11,164 nucleotides of DNA from an uncultured Oscillospiraceae bacterium (GTDB taxonomy: Bacteria > Bacillota > Clostridia > Oscillospirales > Ruminococcaceae). The stretch spans positions 1 through 11,164 of the forward strand of contig CABUAH010000060.1 of NCBI GenBank assembly GCA_902489475.1. Reading direction: 5' to 3'. The translations under genes and the position numbers were made by a program. The notes beneath the pieces are model-generated. The model saw only the letters and a list, made by a program, of their open reading frames with translations, was not told the origin of the DNA and searched no databases. Shown here in pieces: positions 1 to 5,353 of the stretch (position 1 is the first letter of the stretch; every line of letters starts with the position of its first letter).

Positions 1-85
1 TATACTTTGACTTATTTTTTTACCAAAAATGGGTCACATCTATTTACAACGCAGAGCACATTGTCCATTGTCAATCGTTTTGCCC

Positions 86-113
86 TTGACAAAAAATGAC
101 TATATGCTATAAT
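86..113 (+). promoter_or_regulatory. Promoter of left antisense RNA
   Basis: TTGACA (86-91) and TATAAT (108-113) are separated by 16 bp, with a TGC just before the -10 (extended -10). Both hexamers are consensus. Transcription should start near 120. The right copy has the same arrangement at 10891-10918, although the spacer bases differ, which supports function. Confidence 0.85.
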
Positions 114-124
114 ATAAATGAAAA

Positions 125-150
125 GGGAGCCTGCGATAAGCGGTTCTCCC
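125..150 (-). terminator. Possible terminator of left toxin mRNA
   Basis: Read on the minus strand, GGGAG (150-146) pairs with CTCCC (129-125) and is followed by TTTTC. The stem is only 5 bp with a 16-nt loop, so it is modest. It is the first minus-strand hairpin with a T run after the toxin stop. It is conserved in the right copy (10931-10957) and gives an mRNA of about 250 nt, a normal size for this toxin class. Confidence 0.45.
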
Positions 151-160
151 GGGTTTTGTT

Positions 161-208
161 AAGAAATAACCGTAATTCCTGGAAGAATATAGGCGGTTAT
201 TTCTTTTT
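161..208 (+). terminator. Terminator of left antisense RNA
   Basis: A perfect 12-bp stem (AAGAAATAACCG 161-172 with CGGTTATTTCTT 194-205) is followed by a run of T. A 4-bp inner helix (CCTG 178-181 with TAGG 190-193) caps it. The right copy keeps both helices, and the inner one is kept despite base changes. Confidence 0.85.
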
Positions 209-225
209 GTTTAAAAGAAATTTAT

Positions 226-315
226 CTATTTATTATCATTAAAAATGAGATAACATAGAGAGATAACATTTAAAATTACAATGATAATTGAAAACAATTC
301 TTCATATGCAACCAT
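226..315 (-). CDS. Holin-like type I toxin, 29 aa (left copy)
   Basis: A 29-residue peptide beginning MVAYEELF and ending FNDNK. Residues 7-25 form one hydrophobic segment (LFSIIIVILNVISLCYLIF), followed by a short polar tail, so it should sit in the cytoplasmic membrane. The start M-x-x-Y-E-x-L and the size match the Firmicute holin-like toxin family (Hol_Tox; TxpA/BsrG type). Such peptides depolarise or damage the membrane when overproduced. The start is fixed by a 9-base perfect match to the anti-Shine-Dalgarno (GGAGGTGAT, 328-320) 4 nt upstream. The ORF is too short for most gene finders. A paralogue at 11035-11124 shares its size, the V-I-S-L-C core and the leader. Family assignment is by sequence pattern; toxicity is inferred. 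Confidence 0.8.
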   Translation of the reverse strand: MVAYEELFSIIIVILNVISLCYLIFNDNK

Positions 316-319
316 AGTT

Positions 320-345
320 ATCACCTCCCTTGCGGGAGAAACCGC
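320..345 (-). promoter_or_regulatory. Leader hairpin hiding the toxin Shine-Dalgarno (left)
   Basis: In the mRNA the leader reads GCGGUUUCUCCCGCAAGGGAGG. CUCCC pairs with GGGAG across a GCAA tetraloop (GNRA type), so half of the very strong Shine-Dalgarno is buried in a stable stem. The first 13 bases (345-333) are also complementary, with one bulge, to the 3' part of the same mRNA (151-140). The right copy has the same hairpin, unchanged. Confidence 0.7.
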
Positions 346-362
346 CTACCGATAATGCAGAC

Positions 363-391
363 ACCCTTGTGCGATATTATATCACAAGGGT
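363..391. promoter_or_regulatory. Inverted repeat over the left toxin -10
   Basis: ACCCTTGTG (363-371) and CACAAGGGT (383-391) form a perfect 9-bp inverted repeat whose 11-bp centre holds the toxin -10 box. It could be a repressor operator. Read on the plus strand it is followed by AATTTTTTG and also resembles an intrinsic terminator. The sequence cannot separate these, and the equivalent part of the right copy lies outside the window. Confidence 0.5.
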
Positions 392-404
392 AATTTTTTG
401 TCAA
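376..404 (-). promoter_or_regulatory. Promoter of left toxin gene
   Basis: On the minus strand TTGACA (404-399) and TATAAT (381-376) are separated by 17 bp, a full sigma-A consensus. Transcription should start near 369 and leave a leader of about 54 nt before the ATG at 315. A promoter this strong in front of a toxin peptide implies that control is mostly after transcription start. Confidence 0.85.
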
Positions 405-554
405 ATTTTGTCGATAAAATCAAAATATACCGTCAGAAACATAATCATCTTTATGTTCTGTACCTTTATCTTCAAAGGGAAAACCTTATAGCAAGAGTAT
501 TAAGAGTAAAGCCCGTCAAGAAAGCTTGTTTTCACTCGAACAATCCAATCTCCA
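405..554. other. Gene-free stretch with one imperfect hairpin
   Basis: I see no convincing gene here; the 60-codon reading frame across it has no ribosome site and no family features. The one structure is an imperfect inverted repeat at 434-460: CAGAAACATAA with TTATGTTCTG, one bulged A and a 6-nt loop. It has no good T run on either side. It may be a weak end signal for the degV operon or may mean nothing. Confidence 0.4.
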
Positions 555-633
555 AATTAATTACGCATTACGCATTATGAATTACGAATTAAACATTGTC
601 CATTTTCCATTGTCAATTATCAATTAAATTACA
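555..633. repeat. Heptamer-period interspersed repeat tract B
   Basis: The tract splits into 7-base units: CGCATTA CGCATTA TGAATTA CGAATTA, then CATTGTC CATTTTC CATTGTC AATTATC. Two unit classes (NGNATTA and CATTNTC) meet at AATTAAACATTGTC. It ends within a few bases of the degV stop codon. Related tracts occur at 3003-3050, 3507-3597 and 10796-10884, with a short tail at 59-75. Confidence 0.75.
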
Positions 634-635
634 AA

Positions 636-1511
636 TCACTCTGATTTGCCTTTAATGACTATGCCGGCTACCCTATGTCCTGCATTGCAGGCAACAGCAG
701 CTCCTATCTGACAATAATCAGCCGGAGGATATCCAACCGCCTTTTCCATAGCCTTTGCAGTTTCATCTCTTAATGCTTCATCGCTTCCCCATACAACAAC
801 ATACGGAGTTTTCGGAATCATATCATCTTTTGCAATTCCCAAAATTGTCGGGATTATAGCTTTTTCTCCCCTAACCTTTTTGAGTATTGAAGAAACACCA
901 TGCGATATTTTTAAAATAGGCTTTAAACCTAAAAGCTCTCCTGCGAATGCTGCGGCAGCAGAAATCCTACCCGACTTTTTAGCGTATTTTAAATTGTAGC
1001 AGGCAAAAAGCACATATGCGCTTTCAACCCAATCTTTTATAAATGCTATGATCTGTTCTGCCGGTACGCCGTTTTTAGCCTTTATTGCCGCCTGAACAAC
1101 TGCATAGCCGTAAACTCCCGTATAGTTGTCGCTGTCAATAATGTGAATGTTTAAGGCATCCGCTTTATCCTTATGTTTGTTAAAGAAATTTTTTCTCGCA
1201 ACAATTGCATTATCGTGAGTTGCAGAGCCATGCGAAGAAATTGTAACCGTTATAATGTCAGATATTTCCTTATCCTCCGATAACTCTTCAAAAACATCAA
1301 ACCACTCAAGCGTTGTAACCTGACTTGTTGTCGGAATTCCCTCATACTCGTCCATAACCTTGTAAAATTCAAAGTTATCTATATCCACCCTTGGGAGATA
1401 ACTCTTATCTCCGACCGCCACTTTAAACGGTACAACTCTTATACCTAACTCCGTTTCCTGCTCCTTTGTTATATCGCAGGCTGCATCGGTAAGAATTACG
1501 GTTTTTCCCAT
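636..1511 (-). CDS. DegV family fatty-acid-binding protein
   Basis: The 291-residue product has the DegV layout. It opens with VILTDAACDIT, which forms the first strand and acid loop. The lipid-contacting IPTTSQ motif follows at 59-64, then ISSHGSATHDNA (91-102) in place of the usual SGT-type loop, then IIDSDNYTGVYG (124-135). The C-terminal domain carries LKYAKKSGRIS and LLGLKPIL, both typical of the family. DegV/FakB proteins bind a single fatty acid; FakB members present it to the kinase FakA for phosphorylation. No fakA is in this window, so whether this one is a FakB is open. The ATG has AAAGGAAAG upstream. It is the last gene of the pyrF-trmL-degV operon, 16 nt after trmL, and its length is normal. 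Confidence 0.9.
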   Translation of the reverse strand: MGKTVILTDAACDITKEQETELGIRVVPFKVAVGDKSYLPRVDIDNFEFYKVMDEYEGIPTTSQVTTLEWFDVFEELSEDKEISDIITVTISSHGSATHDNAIVARKNFFNKHKDKADALNIHIIDSDNYTGVYGYAVVQAAIKAKNGVPAEQIIAFIKDWVESAYVLFACYNLKYAKKSGRISAAAAFAGELLGLKPILKISHGVSSILKKVRGEKAIIPTILGIAKDDMIPKTPYVVVWGSDEALRDETAKAMEKAVGYPPADYCQIGAAVACNAGHRVAGIVIKGKSE

Positions 1512-1527
1512 ATAAACTTTCCTTTCT

Positions 1528-2025
1528 CTACCAAGTGTATTTCGTAAGACTTCCCTCTCTTGTAAGATCCGGGAAATCCCACTGTCTTAAAATTTCATAA
1601 ACAGCTATCGCTACAGAATTTGAAAGATTTAAACTGCGAAGCTCAGGGCGCATCGGAATTCTTACGCAGCTTTCTTTATTGTTATATAAAAGCGTTTCGT
1701 CAAGTCCCTTATCTTCTCTTCCGAAAAGAATATAGGCATTGTCGGGATAGCTTATGCCGCTGTAAAGATTCTTCCCCTTAGTTGTGAAATAATAAAAGCT
1801 TCCGCCACTGTTTCGCTCGAAAAATTCGTCCAGATTTTCGTACTCGTAAATCTCTAACTTATCCCAGTAATCAAGTCCTGCACGTTTTAGATGCTTATCA
1901 GTTATCTCAAATCCATAAGGCTTAATCAGGTGAAGCGCCGCACCTGTCACAGCACAGGTTCTTGAAATATTACCGGTATTCTGAGGAATCTGCGGCTCCA
2001 CCAAAACAATATTTAATCGTTTCAT
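1528..2025 (-). CDS. trmL: tRNA (cytidine/uridine-34 2'-O)-methyltransferase TrmL
   Basis: A 165-residue SPOUT-class methylase. It uses S-adenosylmethionine to methylate the ribose of the wobble base in certain leucine tRNAs. Family signatures are EPQIPQNTGNISRTCA near the N terminus (10-25), LFGREDKGL (100-108) and IPMRPELRSLNLSNSVAIA (123-141); the last two form the trefoil-knot cofactor site. Length is close to the usual 155-165. The start lies 4 nt after the pyrF stop and has no clear Shine-Dalgarno, so translation is probably coupled to pyrF. The residues after about 150 (FPDLTREGSLTKYTW) are a short variable tail. Confidence 0.93.
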   Translation of the reverse strand: MKRLNIVLVEPQIPQNTGNISRTCAVTGAALHLIKPYGFEITDKHLKRAGLDYWDKLEIYEYENLDEFFERNSGGSFYYFTTKGKNLYSGISYPDNAYILFGREDKGLDETLLYNNKESCVRIPMRPELRSLNLSNSVAIAVYEILRQWDFPDLTREGSLTKYTW

Positions 2026-2029
2026 ACCG

Positions 2030-2959
2030 TTAAAGCGAAATCTTCGGAAGATATGACAAAATATCCTCTTTCATTCTTATACATTCTCTTCTGGCTGCAC
2101 GGGCATAATCGGTTTCATCGCATTCTTCCTTTTTATATGCACACATTATCGCACGGGAAGAGTTTACAATTGCGCCGAGTCCGTTTGCGTCAAAAGCTTT
2201 GGAAACTCCTTCAGCTCCTCCGCCCTGAGCGCCGTAACCAGGCACCAAGAAAAATGTATTCGGAAGCTTTGCCCTCATCTCGGCAAGCTGTTCAGGATAA
2301 GTAGCTCCCACAACAGCTCCTACTGATGAATATCCAAGCTTTCCCGGAGCAGTTTCTCCCCACTTCTCGCACATTTTTCCCATTACGCTGTAAACTGTTT
2401 CATCGCCGATTTTTAAGTCTTGAAGCTCGCCGCTCGACTTATTTGAAGTCTTTACAAGCACAAATATGCCCTTATCATTCTCACGGCAAAGCTTTAAAAG
2501 TGGTTCTATTCCGTCTGTTCCCAAGTATCCGTTAACAGTCATAGCGTCAGCTCCGAAAGGAGTTAATTCCTCATCGTCCACCATTACTGTTCCAAGGTGT
2601 GCTGCGGCATATGCTTCCATCGTAGCACCTATATCGCTTCGCTTAGCGTCTGTAATTACAAACATTCCCTTTTTCTGAGCATAACCTATAGTTTTGTAAA
2701 GAGTCTTTACTCCCTCGTAGCCGTACATTTCATAATACGCAGCCTGAGGCTTAATAGCAGGAACAATATCGCATATTTCATCAATTATTCCCTTGTTAAA
2801 TTCAAGTATAGCCTTTGAAGCACCCTTGAGTGTTTTTCCGTATTTCTTAAAAGCTTTCTTTTTGATATATTCGGGAACGTAATCAAGCTTTGGATCAAGC
2901 CCTGCAACGGTTGGGTTTTGAGTTTTAATAATTTTTTCAATCAATCTGTCAAATGACAT
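2030..2959 (-). CDS. pyrF: Orotidine 5'-phosphate decarboxylase, class 2
   Basis: This enzyme makes UMP from OMP, the last step of de novo pyrimidine synthesis. From the start chosen here it has 309 residues, the size of the long (class 2) PyrF rather than the 230-residue short form. The catalytic charged network is in ITDAKRSDIGA (102-112; D104, K106, D109). VAGLDPKL (18-25), VNGYLGTDGIEPLL and the phosphate loop FLVPGYGAQGG (237-247) fit the barrel. An in-frame start 10 codons upstream (2989) is possible, but AAGGAG sits 7 nt before the ATG at 2959, so I prefer MSFDRLIEKI. It is first in the pyrF-trmL-degV operon. pyrC belongs to the same pathway but ends 600 bp upstream, separated by repeats. 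Confidence 0.93.
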   Translation of the reverse strand: MSFDRLIEKIIKTQNPTVAGLDPKLDYVPEYIKKKAFKKYGKTLKGASKAILEFNKGIIDEICDIVPAIKPQAAYYEMYGYEGVKTLYKTIGYAQKKGMFVITDAKRSDIGATMEAYAAAHLGTVMVDDEELTPFGADAMTVNGYLGTDGIEPLLKLCRENDKGIFVLVKTSNKSSGELQDLKIGDETVYSVMGKMCEKWGETAPGKLGYSSVGAVVGATYPEQLAEMRAKLPNTFFLVPGYGAQGGGAEGVSKAFDANGLGAIVNSSRAIMCAYKKEECDETDYARAARRECIRMKEDILSYLPKISL

Positions 2960-3002
2960 TTTCATTCTCCTTTTTATAAAATTTATCAATAGACAAAAGT
3001 CT

Positions 3003-3050
3003 GTAATTCCGAATTCCGAATTAATTACAAATTACGCATTACGCATTATT
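3003..3050. repeat. Heptamer-period repeat tract C
   Basis: Units AATTCCG AATTCCG AATTAATTACA AATTACG CATTACG CATTATT. It belongs to the same degenerate 7-nt family as the tract at 555-633 and ends about 40 bp before the pyrF start. It is immediately preceded by AGTCTGT, a word also found just before the tract at 3507. Confidence 0.7.
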
Positions 3051-3055
3051 CTTGC

Positions 3056-3236
3056 TTTACGGTCAGAAATATAGTTGCATTTGTGTTATGTTATCTTTGC
3101 TTCTCAGAGGGCAAACCTAGGAGAAGGGGCAGGATAATAAAACCCACCAAAAGCAGAGGGACTTCCAGAGTTTTGCAAAAATTCGTTCTCACTTGGTTTT
3201 TCCCTCTGTTTTACGGTCAGAAATATAGTCGCCTTT
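3056..3236. repeat. Pair of 27-bp direct repeats
   Basis: TTTACGGTCAGAAATATAGT followed by NGCNTTT occurs at 3056-3082 and again at 3210-3236, with 2 mismatches in 27 and a 154-bp offset. The sequence between them includes CAGAGGGA...TCCCTCTG arms. This is the only exact-class repeat in the window outside the toxin modules and heptamer tracts, and it suggests a repeated intergenic element or a structured RNA. Confidence 0.65.
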
Positions 3237-3485
3237 CTCCGCTATTCGCTGTCGAAATTCTCTTTATTTCTTCCCTTCGCAAACTCCCTGTTTCCGCCAC
3301 TGGCGGCGGTCGCCTGCTCAGCCTTTTCCAACGCCTTATCCCCTTGTCCTCTGTTTTTGGAGGTTGTGAAAAAGGACAATTTTGATTTTTGGCAAAGTAT
3401 TAATTTAAATGCATAGTCGCTGACCTACTTGATGGCTGAAATGTGAGTTCTAATATTGCTTACTTTCATGTCAATCTCCGTTAAT

Positions 3486-3506
3486 CAAAAATAGTCTGTT
3501 ACAGAC
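3486..3506 (-). terminator. Possible terminator after pyrC
   Basis: On the minus strand GTCTG, loop TAA, CAGAC is followed by TATTTTTG, about 80 nt after the pyrC stop. The stem is only 5 bp, so it is weak. It is also a perfect 13-bp palindrome around one central base (GTCTGTTACAGAC), so a protein-binding site is an alternative. Confidence 0.4.
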
Positions 3507-3597
3507 ATTAATTCCTAATTCCGACCTCCGCATTCCGAATTAAACATTGCCCATTGTCAATTATATTAATTCCGAATTAATTACGAATTACAAATTA
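3507..3597. repeat. Heptamer-period repeat tract D
   Basis: Units include AATTCCT AATTCCG ACCTCCG CATTCCG, then AATTAAA CATTGCC CATTGTC AATTATA, then more AATTCCG/AATTACG units. The pyrC stop codon (3588-3590) lies inside the tract, so the last residues of PyrC may have been changed by the repeat. The junction AATTAAACATTG is shared with the tract at 555-633. Confidence 0.72.
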
Positions 3598-4847
3598 AAT
3601 ACAATTTCTCCTTTTGAAACGGTCATAACAGCCTTTCCTTTAAGTCTTTCGCCTTTGAAAACGCTGTTTTTGCTTTTTGAATAAAGCTTTTGCGGATCGA
3701 CTGTCCACTCTAAATCGGGATCAACTACTGTTAAATCAGCAGGATAACCGGCTTCTATCTTAAGCTCTCCAAGCCCTAAAATCTTTCTCGGATTTTTGCT
3801 CATTATTCTCTCAATAGCCGCCATGGTGAGCTTGCCTGTATGATAAAGACGTGTTAGCGTTGCGCTAAGCGAAGTTTCTAGTCCCACAACTCCGTTAGGA
3901 GCTTTTAAAAAGTCCGCCTTTTCATCAGCCGTATGCGGAGCATGGTCTGTAACAATGCAGTCGATCGTTCCGTCTATAACTGCATCTTCAATTGCCGCAC
4001 GGTCACTTTCGTCCCTAAGCGGAGGATTCATTCTGTAGTCGGCGTCCTTTGAATAAAGCTTTTCATCTGTGTATGTGAAATAGTGCGGAGCAGTTTCGCA
4101 GGTCACTCTTACTCCGTCTTTCTTTGCAGCTCGGATAATATTAACAGAACCCTTTGTTGAAACATGGCAAATGTGAATTCTGGCGCCGCAGCTCGCCGCA
4201 AGGGCGATTTCACGGGCGGTAATATAATCCTCGCTCGCTCTGTCCATTCCCTTTACTCCAAGCTTATCAGAAACGCTTCCTTTGTTTATAATTCCGCCGT
4301 TGATTATTTTCAAATCCTCGCAATGCGATGTTACAATAAGACCGTTTAAAACTGTTTCTTCAAGCGCTCTTCTCATAAGCTCTGCGTTTTCAACAGGTCG
4401 TCCGTCATCAGAAATTGCCTTTATACCAAGCCGCTTATACATGTTAAAATCCGCAAGGCTCTCGCCTTTCATTTCCTTTGTAATACAAGCGACAGGAAAT
4501 ATATCAATTTTTGTAAGCTTTGCTTTGTCCTGAATATATCTTATTGTTTCCTCGTTATCAACAGCAGGTTTGGTGTTCGGCATACAAGCTACCGCTGTAA
4601 ATCCCCCTGCTTTTGCGGAGTTTGCCCCAGTAATAATATCCTCTTTATGAGTTTGTCCTGGATCACGGAAATGCACATGCATATCGCAAAGTCCGTTTAA
4701 AACATAAAGCTTTCCTTTACAGTCAATAACCTCTGCATCGGGTGCTTCCAAATTCCCACCTACTGCACTGATAAATTCATTTTCCGTGAGAATATCCGTG
4801 ACCTCGCCGCTTGAAAGCCTTGCATTTTTAAAAAGAAGTCTTTTCAA
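3588..4847 (-). CDS. pyrC: Dihydroorotase, class I
   Basis: Zinc amidohydrolase that interconverts carbamoyl-aspartate and dihydroorotate, step 3 of UMP synthesis. From the start chosen it has 419 residues, normal for class I. Metal and substrate motifs are DMHVHFRDPGQTHKED (55-70; H57, H59, R61), MPNTKP (89-94), ISDDGRPV (145-152, with an Asp where other amidohydrolases have a carboxylated Lys), H175 in SHCED, H228 in HICHVS, and D301 in TDHAPH. I place the start at a TTG (4847), with GAGG 9 nt upstream, because it gives the usual opening MKRLLFKNARL. The upstream ATG at 4925 would add 26 unrelated residues and overlap the preceding gene by 74 nt. It is last in the glcK-to-pyrC operon, 4 nt after the lipoprotein stop. 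Confidence 0.93.
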   Translation of the reverse strand: MKRLLFKNARLSSGEVTDILTENEFISAVGGNLEAPDAEVIDCKGKLYVLNGLCDMHVHFRDPGQTHKEDIITGANSAKAGGFTAVACMPNTKPAVDNEETIRYIQDKAKLTKIDIFPVACITKEMKGESLADFNMYKRLGIKAISDDGRPVENAELMRRALEETVLNGLIVTSHCEDLKIINGGIINKGSVSDKLGVKGMDRASEDYITAREIALAASCGARIHICHVSTKGSVNIIRAAKKDGVRVTCETAPHYFTYTDEKLYSKDADYRMNPPLRDESDRAAIEDAVIDGTIDCIVTDHAPHTADEKADFLKAPNGVVGLETSLSATLTRLYHTGKLTMAAIERIMSKNPRKILGLGELKIEAGYPADLTVVDPDLEWTVDPQKLYSKSKNSVFKGERLKGKAVMTVSKGEIVFNL

Positions 4848-4851
4848 ATTA

Positions 4852-5328
4852 CTATTCCTCAATTCCGATAATCTGATATGAAAGCGATAACAAGCTATCG
4901 GTGTCGTTTGCGTTTTCAAGTGCATTTAAAGATGCAATAAGCTCGCTGCTTTCCATAGAAACCTCGCCCTTTTGAGTTTCGATGTATGTCAAAATTCTCT
5001 GAGCAATCTGAACCTTGGCATTTGTATTTGCCTGATTCCACTTTGAATAAGTAAGATTTTTTATTGAATCCTCGTTAACACTTACCGGCTCGGTTGTATA
5101 TTCGCTTGTTGCTTCCGTTTCAGAAGTTTCTTCTTCCGTCGTTTCAGAAGAAATTTCTGACGTATTGCTGCTTGTCGAATTGCTCTTGTCCTCCGTAACA
5201 GTTGTTTCTTCAGAGGTTGTTTCAGTTGTTTCGCTCGAAGCAAGTTTACTGTCAACAGGAACTTCCTGACAAGCGCACATAACCAAAGCTGCTGACAAAG
5301 CGCAGAGTAATGCTAAAAGCTTTTTCAT
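4852..5328 (-). CDS. Ser/Thr/Glu-rich predicted lipoprotein, unknown function
   Basis: The 158-residue product starts MKKLLALLCALSAALVMCAC, a lipoprotein signal with the likely lipidated Cys at 20 (M-C-A-C; Cys18 is an alternative). Residues 27-85 are a low-complexity linker rich in Ser, Thr and Glu, as in proteins held away from the membrane within the cell wall. Residues 86-158 are compositionally normal and look mostly helical (NLTYSKWNQANTNAKVQIAQRIL onward); I do not recognise this domain. The ATG has AAGGAG upstream. It lies 25 nt after ilvD and 4 nt before pyrC, so it is co-transcribed with biosynthetic genes whose function it does not obviously share. Export and anchoring are well supported; the role is unknown. 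Confidence 0.85.
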   Translation of the reverse strand: MKKLLALLCALSAALVMCACQEVPVDSKLASSETTETTSEETTVTEDKSNSTSSNTSEISSETTEEETSETEATSEYTTEPVSVNEDSIKNLTYSKWNQANTNAKVQIAQRILTYIETQKGEVSMESSELIASLNALENANDTDSLLSLSYQIIGIEE

Positions 5329-5353
5329 TTTTCTTCTCTCCTTTTTAACGAAC

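Larger units (their letters stand above)
120..208 (+). ncRNA. Antisense RNA of left type I toxin (antitoxin)
   Basis: Predicted RNA of about 90 nt, from a consensus promoter to a strong terminator. It contains a GGGAG...CTCCC stem (125-129 with 146-150) and then the terminator hairpin. There is no ORF with a ribosome site. It runs opposite to the toxin gene and ends before the toxin stop codon at 226, so it would pair with the 3' untranslated part of the toxin mRNA. The same 3'-overlap layout is known for Bacillus txpA/RatA and bsrG/SR4. By analogy it should repress the toxin by duplex formation and RNase cleavage. The RNA boundaries are inferred from promoter and terminator positions only. 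Confidence 0.75.
59..354. repeat. Left copy of duplicated toxin/antisense module
   Basis: This segment and 10865-11164 are diverged direct copies in the same orientation. Shared in order: a CATTGTC-type repeat tail, a TTGACA/TATAAT promoter, a GGGAG...CTCCC element, a 12-bp terminator hairpin, a 90-nt minus-strand toxin ORF, its perfect Shine-Dalgarno and the leader ending at CGCCTACCG. The leader, Shine-Dalgarno and promoter are nearly identical, whereas the toxin codons and the hairpin loop have diverged. It is a duplication of a whole functional unit rather than of the ORF alone. No transposase or target-site duplication is visible. Confidence 0.85.
2990..3587. other. 600-bp intergenic region upstream of pyrF
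   Basis: No gene is supported here. In order it holds a short leader before pyrF, a heptamer tract (3003-3050), a relatively GC-rich segment bounded by two near-identical 27-mers (3056 and 3210) and extending to about 3385, an AT-rich stretch, a possible pyrC terminator (3486-3506), and a second heptamer tract reaching the pyrC stop codon. The 100-codon plus-strand frame at 3083-3385 has no ribosome site and a composition unlike the real genes. The pyrF promoter should be here, but I could not find hexamers with acceptable spacing. Confidence 0.6.

Noticed and set aside
398..580. 60-codon plus-strand reading frame
   Set aside because: No ribosome site, overlaps the toxin promoter region and a repeat tract, and the peptide has no family pattern.
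555..633. CRISPR array
   Set aside because: Units are 7 nt and contiguous, with no spacers and no cas genes.
2053..2818. Several plus-strand frames opposite pyrF
   Set aside because: Shadows of a gene with complete catalytic motifs on the minus strand; no ribosome sites.
3083..3385. 100-codon plus-strand reading frame
   Set aside because: No Shine-Dalgarno, low-complexity basic and aromatic mix, and it spans direct repeats and hairpins; more likely an untranslated repeated element.
3550..3570. TATAAT and TTGACA words on the minus strand after pyrC
   Set aside because: They are in the wrong order for a promoter and are produced by the heptamer repeat.
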